This document shows, one piece after another, positions 15,811 through 24,813 of a stretch of DNA of 61,853 nucleotides. Within the stretch, counting starts at the first letter, position 1. Every line of letters begins with the position of its first letter. Location of the stretch: assembly GCA_964489245.1 (NCBI GenBank), contig CAZAXU010000004.1, positions 1-61,853 of the forward strand, written 5' to 3'. The stretch comes from CAZAXU01 sp964489245 (GTDB lineage Bacteria; Bacteroidota; Bacteroidia; Flavobacteriales; Flavobacteriaceae). The position numbers were made by a program, and so were the translations under genes. The notes below the pieces were generated by a model. That model was not told the origin of the DNA. It did no database searches and was given only the letters and a program-made list of their open reading frames with translations.

Positions 15811-16674
15811 ATGAGACAACTCAAAATTACAAAGCAGGTTACCAACAGAGAAACCGCTTCATTGGACAAGTATCTTCAAGAAATTGGAAAAGTTGATTTG
15901 ATTACAGCCGATGACGAAGTGGAATTGGCGCAAAAAATTAAAGCCGGCGACAAGCAAGCTTTAGAAAAATTAGTCAAGTCCAACCTAAGATTTGTAGTAT
16001 CCGTTGCAAAACAGTATCAAAACCAAGGTTTATCTTTACCCGATTTGATTAATGAAGGAAATCTCGGGTTGATAAAAGCTGCCAAAAGATTTGATGAAAC
16101 CAGAGGGTTTAAATTTATTTCGTATGCGGTTTGGTGGATACGCCAATCTATTTTACAAGCCTTGGCAGAACAATCCAGAATTGTCAGGTTGCCTTTAAAC
16201 AAAATCGGGTCCATCAATAAAATCAATAAAATGTTTGCCAAATTGGAACAAGCCAATGAGAGACCTCCTTCTGCAGAAGAACTCGCCGAGGCGTTGGATA
16301 TGTCTATTAGCGATGTTAAAATTTCTTTAAAAAATGCAGGAAGACATATTTCTATGGATGCCCCTCTGATTGAAGGCGAAGAATCCAATCTCTATGACGT
16401 TTTGCGTTCAGGAGAATCTCCCAGTCCTGAAAAAACTTTGTTGATTGAATCTTTAAGAACCGAAATTGAAAGAGCTTTGACCACTCTCACGCCTAGAGAA
16501 GCAGATGTTGTAAAACTCTATTTCGGTCTCAACGGAAATCATTTGATGACCTTGGAAGAAATCGGAGAAACCTTTGATCTCACCAGAGAACGCGTGCGTC
16601 AAATCAAAGAAAAAGCCATTAGGAGATTGAAACATACCTCCAGAAGCAAAATCTTGAAATCCTATTTAGGATAA
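15811..16674 (+). CDS. rpoD: Primary sigma-70 factor RpoD
   Basis: 287 residues, the short form typical of Bacteroidota, lacking region 1.1 and the non-conserved insert. Region 1.2/2.1 begins DKYLQEIGKVDLI; region 2.3-2.4 reads FKFISYAVWWIRQSILQAL; region 3 follows with IVRLPLNKIG; region 4.2 is near the C-terminus with LTRERVRQIKEKAIRRLK. It directs RNA polymerase to housekeeping promoters, and in this phylum recognises TAnnTTTG/TTG elements like those found across this window. A TATTTTTG element (15739-15746) lies upstream, and a strong terminator follows the stop codon. Confidence 0.97.
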   Translation: MRQLKITKQVTNRETASLDKYLQEIGKVDLITADDEVELAQKIKAGDKQALEKLVKSNLRFVVSVAKQYQNQGLSLPDLINEGNLGLIKAAKRFDETRGFKFISYAVWWIRQSILQALAEQSRIVRLPLNKIGSINKINKMFAKLEQANERPPSAEELAEALDMSISDVKISLKNAGRHISMDAPLIEGEESNLYDVLRSGESPSPEKTLLIESLRTEIERALTTLTPREADVVKLYFGLNGNHLMTLEEIGETFDLTRERVRQIKEKAIRRLKHTSRSKILKSYLG

Positions 16675-16693
16675 AGCAAGTACAATGAAACAA

Positions 16694-16722
16694 AAAAAAG
16701 CCGAGAATTTCTCGGCTTTTTT
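16694..16722 (+). terminator. Rho-independent terminator of rpoD
   Basis: Stem GCCGAGA/TCTCGGC (16700-16706 with 16710-16716), 3-base loop, extended by flanking A/T pairs and ending in a T-run. The flanking A-run makes it potentially bidirectional. Confidence 0.9.
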
Positions 16723-16836
16723 ATTTAAAAATTTCACTAAAAGCATCAATAAAAAAATCACTACTTTTGAGCTATGGTTTATCGACTTTATCTTCAATCG
16801 ATGAGGTCAGAATTTCTTAGCATTAAAAAAGGACAT

Positions 16837-17733
16837 ATGAAAAAAGTTGCCATATATGGATATTATAGAGAAACTCAATCTTTTTCTCACCTTTTATTAT
16901 TACTCGATATTCTAATCAAAAATAATGTCCAAATCATTTTTCAAAAGGTTTTCTATGACAAATTGCGACAACACAACAAGCTACTGCAAACCTATCCTGA
17001 ATTCGAATACTTCTCAGCTTATGATGACCTTCCTGAAAACATCAGCTTATTTTTCACCTACGGTGGCGACGGTACCATTTTAAGAGCCGCCACTTTTATC
17101 CGAGACAAAGGCATCCCTATTTTTGGCATCAACGCCGGTAGACTGGGATTCTTGGCAACCGTTCAAAAAGAAGAAATTGAAAAAGCCATCATGCTCTATC
17201 TCAAAGGACAATATAGCATTTCCGAAAGAAATTTAGTCAATATTGATACCAAGCCTGAAATACCCGAAATCAAAGCCATGAACTTTGCGCTGAATGAACT
17301 GGTCATCAACAGAAAAAACACCACGGCAATGATTACTATCGACACTTATCTCGATGATGAATTTTTAGCGTCTTATTGGGCAGACGGATTGATTATTGCC
17401 ACCCCCACCGGATCAACAGGCTATTCTTTGAGTTGTAACGGACCCGTGGTTATGCCGGAATCTATGAATATAATTATCAACCCGATTGCGCCACACAACC
17501 TGACTGCCAGACCTTTGGTTATTCCAAACGACAACATTATACGAATGAAAGTGTCCAGCAGAGAACCGGAATTTCTGATTTCTTTGGATTCCAGAGTGTA
17601 TAGCCTAAGTACCGACACTGAAATTATTGCTTATACTGCACCATTCACCATAAAATTGATTCAGTTTGAAGAAAACTCCTTTATCAAAACGCTCCAAAAG
17701 AAATTGCTTTGGGGGCAAGATCATAGAAATTGA
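16837..17733 (+). CDS. nadK: NAD kinase
   Basis: 298 residues from the ATG at 16837. An upstream in-frame ATG at 16774 would add 21 residues with no counterpart in the family, and the chosen start begins MKKVAIYGYY with an AAAAAAGGA stretch just ahead. NAD kinase phosphorylates NAD to NADP in the cytoplasm. The signature GGDGT is at residues 76-80, followed by NAGRLGFLA and, later, the ATPTGSTGYSLS substrate loop. Length is typical. It is preceded by the rpoD terminator, so it is independently transcribed. Confidence 0.95.
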   Translation: MKKVAIYGYYRETQSFSHLLLLLDILIKNNVQIIFQKVFYDKLRQHNKLLQTYPEFEYFSAYDDLPENISLFFTYGGDGTILRAATFIRDKGIPIFGINAGRLGFLATVQKEEIEKAIMLYLKGQYSISERNLVNIDTKPEIPEIKAMNFALNELVINRKNTTAMITIDTYLDDEFLASYWADGLIIATPTGSTGYSLSCNGPVVMPESMNIIINPIAPHNLTARPLVIPNDNIIRMKVSSREPEFLISLDSRVYSLSTDTEIIAYTAPFTIKLIQFEENSFIKTLQKKLLWGQDHRN

Positions 17734-17769
17734 TTGCCCACACAACATCAATCTCGGCGTTTATCAATT

Positions 17770-17902
17770 TTGACAATTGAAGAACTAAAATCATTTGTAA
17801 ATACCGGCAAAATATATAATATTTGATATGCTCGAAAGTGACCTGAATTCAATTCTTGCAGTGCTGACTTTTGAAATGTTCACCGGAAAAAAATTAACTT
17901 AA
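17770..17902 (+). pseudogene. Possible frameshifted remnant of a small ORF downstream of nadK
   Basis: Two adjacent short reading frames read like one broken peptide: TTG at 17770 gives LTIEELKSFVNTGKIYNI and stops, and one frame over the next begins at the ATG at 17828 and gives MLESDLNSILAVLTFEM then FTGKKLT and a stop ending at 17902. Joining them needs a single-base shift near 17820. Its tail overlaps the 3' end of the aldehyde dehydrogenase gene by 9 bases. Not recognised; the coding look may be chance. Confidence 0.2.
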
Positions 17903-19261
17903 AAAAAATTTAATCAGTTTTTTTTTGAACTGACTCGAGGGTAAATATCTAATTGGAATATCCAACCAATTATATCTTTTCACCACGGATTTTTGATGCG
18001 TAAAAGTATTAAACGAATATTTTCCGTGATAATGCCCAATACCACTGTCTCCTACTCCGCCAAAAGGCAACCTGTCATTGATAAAATGCACAATCGTGTC
18101 ATTGAGCACACCGCCGCCAAAAGAAAATTTTTCAATAAAATACTTTTGAATCTTTGTGTCGGTTGAAAAAACATAAAATGCCAACGGATTAGGATATCTT
18201 TTCAAAATTTGTTCGGCTTCACCCAAATTTTGATAGGGCAAAACAGGTAAAATCGGTCCGAAAATCTCATCTTCCATCACCAAACTGTCTAAATCGGGAT
18301 TACGGATAATACTCGGTGCAATATAATTATCATTTTCATCTGTTTTTCCTCCTACAACCACATCCATATTTTCAAACATCGACTGCAATCTGTTGAAATT
18401 TCCTTTACTGATGATTCGGGCATAATCTTTTGACATTTTCGGATTTTCTCCATAAGCCAAAACAATTTCACTCTTCAAAAAGCCAATAAACTCATCCATA
18501 ATATTTTCATCGATCAAAACATAGTCCGGCGCAATGCAAGTTTGTCCCGCATTGATAAATTTTCCCCAAACAATTCTTTTTGCAGCAAGTCTTAAATCGG
18601 CTGTTCTGTCAATAATTGTCGGAGATTTTCCGCCAAGTTCCAACGTGACGGGAGTTAAATTTTCTGCTGCTGCCCGATAGATAATTTTTCCTACGGCAAC
18701 GCTGCCCGTAAAAAAAATATAATTCCATTTTTCTGTTAAAAGTGCTTGAGCAACTTTTGCATCTCCATCCACAACGGCAACATGTTCCGAATCAAAAACT
18801 TTCTCAATAATCTCTCTGATAATTTGTGATGTATATGCAGAATATTCAGAGGGTTTCAGCACCACCGTATTTCCGGCTGCAATGGCACCCACAAGCGGAA
18901 TCATTGCCAAATTAAAAGGATAGTTCCAAGGAGAAATAATCAAAACTTTGCCATAGGCTTGTTTATAAATTTTTGCTGCAGAAGGAAAATTTGCCATCGA
19001 AGGAAAAACACGCTGTGGTTTTGCCCAAGTTTTTAATTTTTTGATTGTCAGATTTAATTCTGCCAAAACCATGGCAATTTCAGAAGATAGAACTTCAAAT
19101 TCCGATTTTCTAAAATCTTGATGAATGGCAACAGAAATATCTTTTTCTCTATGCTGAATTTCATGGCGCAAAGCCCTTAATTTTTTCAGCCTGAAAGAAA
19201 TATCTTTGGTTTGCTGTGTTTCAAAAAATCGTGTCTGTTGCGCGATTAAATCTGTAATCAT
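17894..19261 (-). CDS. Aldehyde dehydrogenase (class-3-like)
   Basis: 455 residues, the shorter ALDH3-type length. It oxidises aldehydes to acids with NAD(P). Catalytic residues are present: PWNYPFNL for cofactor/active-site asparagine (Asn113), FTGSVAVGK nucleotide loop, Glu208 in VTLELGGKSP, and nucleophile Cys242 in NAGQTCIAPDYV. A basic hydrophobic C-terminus (FKKLIKFFLS) may associate with the membrane, as in some ALDH3 enzymes. Its ATG overlaps the stop codon of the GMC oxidoreductase gene by 4 bases (ATGA), so the two are translationally coupled and probably act in series: alcohol to aldehyde, then aldehyde to acid. The natural substrate is unknown. Confidence 0.92.
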   Translation of the reverse strand: MITDLIAQQTRFFETQQTKDISFRLKKLRALRHEIQHREKDISVAIHQDFRKSEFEVLSSEIAMVLAELNLTIKKLKTWAKPQRVFPSMANFPSAAKIYKQAYGKVLIISPWNYPFNLAMIPLVGAIAAGNTVVLKPSEYSAYTSQIIREIIEKVFDSEHVAVVDGDAKVAQALLTEKWNYIFFTGSVAVGKIIYRAAAENLTPVTLELGGKSPTIIDRTADLRLAAKRIVWGKFINAGQTCIAPDYVLIDENIMDEFIGFLKSEIVLAYGENPKMSKDYARIISKGNFNRLQSMFENMDVVVGGKTDENDNYIAPSIIRNPDLDSLVMEDEIFGPILPVLPYQNLGEAEQILKRYPNPLAFYVFSTDTKIQKYFIEKFSFGGGVLNDTIVHFINDRLPFGGVGDSGIGHYHGKYSFNTFTHQKSVVKRYNWLDIPIRYLPSSQFKKKLIKFFLS

Positions 19262-20814
19262 AATAATTTATTTTTTGATGGAATAAATGACATTGCCCTT
19301 TCGGTCATTGCCGTAATTGTCAGTGCCGGATTCACACCCGGATTGGCTGAAATTGCCGATCCGTCACAAACATACAGATTTTTATAGCCAAACAATCTAT
19401 GTTGCAAATCAATCACCCCGGAACTACGGTCTGCTCCCATCACGGCTCCTCCTAAAATATGTGCCGTTGAGGGAATGCCTGACAAGGTTTCCAAAACAAA
19501 AGTCAAAGGTTTTCCGGTGACTTCTTTTGCATATTGCCATGCCAAATTCTGCGCATTCGGCAAAAATGCACTAGGCGATTTTCCGTCCTGCAAAACGGTT
19601 TTAATAGTGAAAACTCCTTTTTTCATTTGCAATTTTCCTTCCAAGTCTTCCATATACAATAAAACGACTGTTTGCTTTGCAAAATTTTGCACGCTATAGA
19701 TTCTAATCCATTGCAAAGGAGATTTTATCAATGTCCATAGAAATTTTAAAATTCTCTTTCCCCAAAACGATGCCGCAACCATAGGCAAAACTCCTATACG
19801 CCAAAAACCGGAACCCGAGCCGTACCTGACCGGTTCCAGATGAGCATGTTCTCCAACATTCAAAATGGAACCGATTGCCACACCTTTGCTCATATCTATA
19901 TCTTTTTGTGTTGAGGTCACAAATATTAGAGACTCATTATTGCTACGTATATCTTTTCCCAACATATTGCTGATTTTTGGCAGCCTGCTTTTCTTGAGTT
20001 TCAGTAACAAAGGAATCGTTCCAAGCACACCTCCGGAAAAAATCACAGCTTTAGCACCGACCTTTTGTTTTTGAGAAAAATATTTTGCCGTTTTCCTAAA
20101 CACCACGGAATAACCGGTTTCCAAAGGAAGCACATCAGTCACGTAGTGTTCAGCCAAAATTTCAGCTCCTTTTTGTTGTGCCAAAAACAAATAGTTTTTA
20201 TCTAAAGTATTTTTTGCACCATGAGGGCAACCCGTCATGCATTGTCCGCAAAAATTACAACCCGTTCGTTCCGGTCCTTTTCCGTCAAAATAAGGGTCGG
20301 GAACTTTTTTATCGGCATCTCCAAAAAAAACAGCAATCTTCGGCGCATCAAAATCAGAGAGTTTATTTAATTTTTCGGCAACTTTTTTTAGCTTGAGATC
20401 ACTGTCAAAAAAATGTTCATTCCGAACAGCTCCCAACATCCTGCGAGCTTCTTCATAAAACGGTGCCAATTCATTTTTCCAATCTGCCAGTGCTTTCCAT
20501 GAACCCGATGAAAAAAAATGACTTTTCGGAGTCGGCAAGGTATTGGCGTAAACCAGCGAACCTCCGCCCACGCCAACACCGCTGATAACAGACAAATGCC
20601 TAAAAAAAGTCATTTTAAAAATTCCCTTGAATCCTATGCCGGGCAACCACATCCACTTTTTAAGATTCCAATTGGTTTTTGGAAAATCTTCGGGCTTTTT
20701 CCAAGATCCCTTTTCAATTACCAGAACGGAATATCCCTTTTCTGCCAACCGAAGTGCGGATACCGAGCCGCCAAAACCGGAACCTATAATAATGTAGTCG
20801 TATGTTTTGTCCAT
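19258..20814 (-). CDS. GMC-family FAD-dependent oxidoreductase with ferredoxin-type Cys cluster
   Basis: 518 residues from the ATG at 20814; the frame is open 51 bases further upstream, but the Met chosen directly precedes the FAD-binding beta strand (YDYIIIGSGFGGS, GxGxxG at 11-16). GMC signatures include GVGVGGGSLVYAN (about 79-91) and the C-terminal NPGVNPALTITAM flavin-contacting motif. Residues 186-196 contain C-x2-C-x2-C-x3-C followed by P (Cys186, 189, 192, 196), the spacing of a [4Fe-4S] ferredoxin site. The closest characterised relatives are cholesterol-oxidase-like enzymes, which oxidise sterols or long-chain alcohols. Coupling to the downstream aldehyde dehydrogenase suggests an alcohol-oxidation pathway. 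A TATCTTTG element ends only 7 bases before the ATG, implying a very short leader. Confidence 0.88.
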   Translation of the reverse strand: MDKTYDYIIIGSGFGGSVSALRLAEKGYSVLVIEKGSWKKPEDFPKTNWNLKKWMWLPGIGFKGIFKMTFFRHLSVISGVGVGGGSLVYANTLPTPKSHFFSSGSWKALADWKNELAPFYEEARRMLGAVRNEHFFDSDLKLKKVAEKLNKLSDFDAPKIAVFFGDADKKVPDPYFDGKGPERTGCNFCGQCMTGCPHGAKNTLDKNYLFLAQQKGAEILAEHYVTDVLPLETGYSVVFRKTAKYFSQKQKVGAKAVIFSGGVLGTIPLLLKLKKSRLPKISNMLGKDIRSNNESLIFVTSTQKDIDMSKGVAIGSILNVGEHAHLEPVRYGSGSGFWRIGVLPMVAASFWGKRILKFLWTLIKSPLQWIRIYSVQNFAKQTVVLLYMEDLEGKLQMKKGVFTIKTVLQDGKSPSAFLPNAQNLAWQYAKEVTGKPLTFVLETLSGIPSTAHILGGAVMGADRSSGVIDLQHRLFGYKNLYVCDGSAISANPGVNPALTITAMTERAMSFIPSKNKLL

Positions 20815-20821
20815 CTCTCCA

Positions 20822-20829
20822 CAAAGATA
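20822..20829 (-). promoter_or_regulatory. -7 element just upstream of the GMC oxidoreductase start
   Basis: TATCTTTG on the minus strand ends 7 bases from the ATG at 20814. If used, transcription would start at or next to the start codon, giving a leaderless or nearly leaderless mRNA. No good -33 TTG is visible. Confidence 0.4.
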
Positions 20830-20987
20830 AGGATAAAATAATTTAAGGATAATCCGCTTCGGCAATAAAGATTTAATATGACTCGGAATGGATTTATTCT
20901 CAGATGAAATTGTTAATATTTTTTTTAATTCATCTAAAAAACAAAGCCCAAAAAATTGTATTTTAGCTCACTCATAAAGCAAATCTT

Positions 20988-23594
20988 TTGAAAGCTAAGA
21001 AAGTCACTCCGTTAATGAAGCAATATAACAGCATCAAGGCAAAATATCCTGATGCATTATTGTTGTTTCGTGTAGGTGATTTTTATGAAACTTTTGGAAA
21101 TGATGCCATTCGGGCGGCAAAAATATTAGGTATTGTTCAAACCAAACGTGGCAATGGGAGCGAGTCTGAAACAGCACTTGCCGGTTTTCCCCATCACTCT
21201 TTGAACACCTATTTGCCCAAGCTGGTCAAAGCAGGATTGCGCGTAGCTATTTGCGATCAATTGGAAGACCCGAAAAAAACCAAAACAATTGTTAAGCGAG
21301 GCGTAACCGAAGTGGTTACACCCGGCGTGGCGCTGAATGATGATGTCTTGGAAAGCAAATCAAATAATTTTTTGGCATCGTTGTTTTTCGGAAAGAAAAA
21401 AATCGGAATTTCTTTTATCGATGTTTCTACAGGAGAATTTCTGGTAAGCGAAGGAAATCAAGACTACATCGACAAACTGCTTCAAAATTTTAAACCGAGT
21501 GAAATTCTATTTTCATATGCCCACCATAAAAAATTTCAAGAATTTTTTGGAACGGACTTTCATATTTTCAAGCTGGACGAATGGATTTATCATCAAGACT
21601 ATGCACAAGAACTTTTACTCAAACATTTTGAAACACTCAACCTGAAAGGTTTTGGAATTGATGATTTGAATGAGGGAATTATTGCTGCAGGTGCCATCAT
21701 GCATTATCTTTCTGACATCAAGCAAAACGACTTGAAACATATCAACACGCTCAAACGTATTGAAGAAGATGCCTATGTTTGGATGGACAAATTCACTATT
21801 CGGAATCTGGAACTCTATGGCAGTCTCAATCCAAATGCCGTCACACTTTTGGACATTATTGACAAAACCGTCACACCCATGGGGGGGAGAAATATCAAAA
21901 GATGGCTGGCGCTACCACTAAAAGACAAAACAAGAATTGAAGAAAGACATGATATTGTTGAACATTTTGTAAAAAACACAAGGCTGACGGAAACAATTGA
22001 AAACCAACTAAAACAAGTAGGAGACTTGGAACGTTTGGTTTCTAAAATTGCCACCGGAAAAGTGAATCCTCGAGAAATCATTCAGCTAAAACGCTCTTTG
22101 GACGCCATCATTCCAGTCAAGCAAGCTTTGGAAACAAACAACAATGAAGCCTTAAAAAAAATTGCCGATCAAATCAATGATGTAAACTTGCTGAGAAAGA
22201 AAATTGAAGAAAGCATTAATAACGATGCTCCGGTCAATATTCAAAAAGGGAACGTCATCAAACAGGGGGTTTCTACAGAATTGGATGAATTGAGAAATAT
22301 CAAAATTTCCTCCAAAGAAATACTTAACAATATCCTTCAAAGAGAGACAATTGCCACAGGAATCAGCTCATTGCGCATTGGTTTCAACAATGTATTCGGC
22401 TATTATCTCGAAGTAAGAAACACACACAAGGACAAAGTGCCTGAAGAATGGGTCAGAAAACAAACACTCACTTCTGCCGAACGGTATATAACTGAAGAAC
22501 TCAAAGACTTAGAGCATAAAATTTTGGGTGCTGAAGAAAAAATTCAACAATTGGAATTGAACATTTTCAATCGGTTGATTGTCTGGCTTCATGACTATAT
22601 CAAACCCATTCAGCATAACGCCCGGCTGATTGGACAATTGGACACTTTCTTGTCTTATACCAAAATTGCCATTGAAAACAATTATACCAAACCACAAATA
22701 GATCTGTCTTATGATATCGATATCAAAGACGGCAGACATCCTGTGATTGAGAAACAATTGCCCGAGGATGAAAACTACATTCCGAATGATATTTTCTTAG
22801 ACCGGGAACAACAACAAATCATTATGATAACCGGTCCGAATATGTCAGGAAAATCGGCTTTGCTTCGGCAAACCGCATTGATTGTTTTATTGGCTCAAAT
22901 CGGCAGTTTTATTCCGGCAAAAGATGCTCGAATCGGTGTGGTGGATAAGATATTCACCAGAGTTGGCGCCAGCGATAATATCTCAATGGGCGAATCGACA
23001 TTTATGGTTGAAATGAACGAGACTGCCAGCATTTTGAATAATCTTTCAGAAAGGAGTTTGATTCTTCTCGATGAAATCGGGCGTGGCACCAGCACTTATG
23101 ATGGCATTTCCATTGCTTGGGCAATTGCCGACTATTTGCATGAACATCCAAGTAAAGTGAAAACGTTATTTGCTACACATTATCATGAGCTGAATGAAAT
23201 GAGCAAAACTTTTGAACGAATTAAAAATTTCAATGTTTCCATCAAAGAAATCGATAACAATATTATTTTTGTCAGAAAATTGGTCTCCGGAGGCAGTGAA
23301 CATAGTTTTGGAATTCATGTGGCAAAAATTGCCGGCATGCCGCTAAGAGTAATCAACAAAGCAAATAAGATTTTGAAACAACTGGAGGCTTCTCATCAAA
23401 CCGAAGAAGTTCAAAAAAAATTAAAACAATCAACCGAAGGTATGCAATTGAGCTTTTTTCAATTGGACGATCCCCTGCTGGAAGAAATCAAAGAAGAGAT
23501 TATGGATACGGATATTGACAACCTAACCCCGATCGAAGCCTTGATGAAACTGAACGAAATCAAACGAATGTTGAAAGGAAAAAAAGATAATTGA
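20988..23594 (+). CDS. mutS: DNA mismatch repair protein MutS
   Basis: 868 residues starting at a TTG codon; the next ATG is nine codons in, just before KQYNSIKAKYPD, and the TTG start keeps the usual N-terminus. MutS recognises mismatches and small loops and recruits MutL. The mismatch-reading motif Phe32-Tyr33-Glu34 is present (DFYETFG). Domains follow in the usual order: mismatch binding, connector, lever/clamp, then the ATPase with Walker A GPNMSGKS, the ABC signature region with LDEIGRGTSTYDG, and FATHYHEL. The C-terminal part carries the helix-turn-helix dimer region. Length is normal. TATTTTAG at 20959-20966 is the probable -7 element. Confidence 0.96.
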   Translation: MKAKKVTPLMKQYNSIKAKYPDALLLFRVGDFYETFGNDAIRAAKILGIVQTKRGNGSESETALAGFPHHSLNTYLPKLVKAGLRVAICDQLEDPKKTKTIVKRGVTEVVTPGVALNDDVLESKSNNFLASLFFGKKKIGISFIDVSTGEFLVSEGNQDYIDKLLQNFKPSEILFSYAHHKKFQEFFGTDFHIFKLDEWIYHQDYAQELLLKHFETLNLKGFGIDDLNEGIIAAGAIMHYLSDIKQNDLKHINTLKRIEEDAYVWMDKFTIRNLELYGSLNPNAVTLLDIIDKTVTPMGGRNIKRWLALPLKDKTRIEERHDIVEHFVKNTRLTETIENQLKQVGDLERLVSKIATGKVNPREIIQLKRSLDAIIPVKQALETNNNEALKKIADQINDVNLLRKKIEESINNDAPVNIQKGNVIKQGVSTELDELRNIKISSKEILNNILQRETIATGISSLRIGFNNVFGYYLEVRNTHKDKVPEEWVRKQTLTSAERYITEELKDLEHKILGAEEKIQQLELNIFNRLIVWLHDYIKPIQHNARLIGQLDTFLSYTKIAIENNYTKPQIDLSYDIDIKDGRHPVIEKQLPEDENYIPNDIFLDREQQQIIMITGPNMSGKSALLRQTALIVLLAQIGSFIPAKDARIGVVDKIFTRVGASDNISMGESTFMVEMNETASILNNLSERSLILLDEIGRGTSTYDGISIAWAIADYLHEHPSKVKTLFATHYHELNEMSKTFERIKNFNVSIKEIDNNIIFVRKLVSGGSEHSFGIHVAKIAGMPLRVINKANKILKQLEASHQTEEVQKKLKQSTEGMQLSFFQLDDPLLEEIKEEIMDTDIDNLTPIEALMKLNEIKRMLKGKKDN

Positions 23595-23616
23595 ACATTA
23601 AAAAAAGATAAATAAA

Positions 23617-24174
23617 ATGAAAAAATTAATAAGCATTTTAAGTCTAACACTGCTTTTTGCGTCTTGTCATATTGACGCAACGGTAGAAAAAGGCGCAAAA
23701 AAATCTGAAAAAAAAGAAACTGTAGCTAAGGAGGCTGACTATGCCAAAACCAAATTTATATTGTTCAAAAGTGACTATGACCCTAAAAGCACTTATCAAC
23801 ACATGAAAAACTATTTGGAAAGTAGCGGCATGTTCTATCCCAGAGTGGTAGACCATCAAACCGCCGCAAAAAATGCCAACATGGAACTACGCCCCATTTA
23901 TCTGATGATTTTTGGCAATCCGAAAATGGGAAGCTTTTTGATGCAAGAAAATCCTGAAGTCGGCTATGAATTACCGCTCAAAGCCTTGATTTATGAAGAC
24001 CACGAAGGACAAACTTGGGTGATGTATAAAGATATGAACTATTTGAAAGATTTATATTTCATCAAGGATCCTAATGGGGTTATTGACAAGATGAATACTT
24101 TAATGGAAGGCTTCAAAAAAGCTGTTTTTAAAGAAATCAAGAGCTCAGCAATCGAGGACAAAGATTTAAAATAA
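23617..24174 (+). CDS. DUF302 lipoprotein
   Basis: 185 residues. A lipoprotein signal ends LLFASC (Cys17), so the mature protein is predicted to be anchored in the envelope. A Lys/Glu-rich linker leads to a DUF302 domain with the hallmarks FGNPKMGSFLMQENPEVG, LPLKALIYED and the WVMYKDMNYL segment. DUF302 proteins form small alpha/beta dimers of unknown role. It starts 22 bases after mutS and may be co-transcribed, though no functional link is evident. Confidence 0.85.
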   Translation: MKKLISILSLTLLFASCHIDATVEKGAKKSEKKETVAKEADYAKTKFILFKSDYDPKSTYQHMKNYLESSGMFYPRVVDHQTAAKNANMELRPIYLMIFGNPKMGSFLMQENPEVGYELPLKALIYEDHEGQTWVMYKDMNYLKDLYFIKDPNGVIDKMNTLMEGFKKAVFKEIKSSAIEDKDLK

Positions 24175-24200
24175 CCCGCTAAAGAAAAAAAATTCTTTTT

Positions 24201-24238
24201 CAATCAGGTTTTTAAAGCAACACCTAGAAACCTGATTG
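24201..24238 (+). terminator. Hairpin between the DUF302 and aspartic-protease genes
   Basis: Perfect 11-bp stem CAATCAGGTTT/AAACCTGATTG with a 16-base loop. It is followed by only a short T-run (TTT), so terminator function is plausible but not strong; it could also be a 5' leader structure of the next gene, whose ATG is 26 bases downstream. Confidence 0.5.
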
Positions 24239-24264
24239 TTTCCGACCCAAAAAATAATTTATTC

Positions 24265-24699
24265 ATGAAGCTTCATAAATTTTTAGAAAAAAACGGATAT
24301 CAAAGCGTGGCTTTGACACAAATACCATCAGGACATTATATCTTACGTGCCAGAATTAACAATATCAAAGGTATTTTCATCTTGGATACGGGGGCTTCAA
24401 ACACTACGATTGACGTTAGCAAAACCAAATATTTCAAACTCAAAGCCAAAGACAGCAAACACAAAGCCACCGGTGCGGGAACCACGGAAATAGAGATCCA
24501 AACCGCCAAAAAAAATAAGGTTCGTATCAAAAAAGTCAAACTCAAAAAAATCACTTTGGTATTGATGGATTTATCTCATATCAACCAAGCGCTAAAAATT
24601 ATGGATGTTGAGGTGGACGGTATTATCGGGGCAGATATTCTTCATCAAGCCAAAGGTATTATTCAATATGACAAAGATTTGTTATTTTTGAAAGCATAA
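24265..24699 (+). CDS. Retropepsin-like single-domain aspartic protease
   Basis: 144 residues, no signal peptide. The catalytic motif FILDTGASNTTIDVS (about residues 38-52) is the DTG-A/S motif of clan AA aspartic proteases, and the later DGIIGADIL stretch (about 118-126) is the hydrophobic-hydrophobic-Gly motif that supports the active site. One catalytic Asp per chain means it must dimerise like retroviral proteases. Bacterial relatives (clan AA/TIGR02281-type and similar) have few known substrates. The very Lys-rich middle (TAKKNKVRIKKVKLKKI) is notable and could bind nucleic acid or an acidic partner. It is preceded by a hairpin and followed by aspS with its own promoter. Confidence 0.82.
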   Translation: MKLHKFLEKNGYQSVALTQIPSGHYILRARINNIKGIFILDTGASNTTIDVSKTKYFKLKAKDSKHKATGAGTTEIEIQTAKKNKVRIKKVKLKKITLVLMDLSHINQALKIMDVEVDGIIGADILHQAKGIIQYDKDLLFLKA

Positions 24700-24750
24700 G
24701 GACGGAAAAAGAAGCATTGCAAATATTTTTTGAATTATTCTACTTTTCGG

Positions 24751-24784
24751 TTGACACAATTTTAAACTTTTTAATGTAAATTTG
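24751..24784 (+). promoter_or_regulatory. Promoter of aspS
   Basis: TTG (24751-24753), 23-base spacer, TAAATTTG (24777-24784) followed by C. Consensus match with a spacer at the long end of the accepted range; the aspS ATG is 29 bases downstream. Confidence 0.6.
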
Positions 24785-24813
24785 CCCGAATAATCAAGGA
24801 AGCACAATAAATC

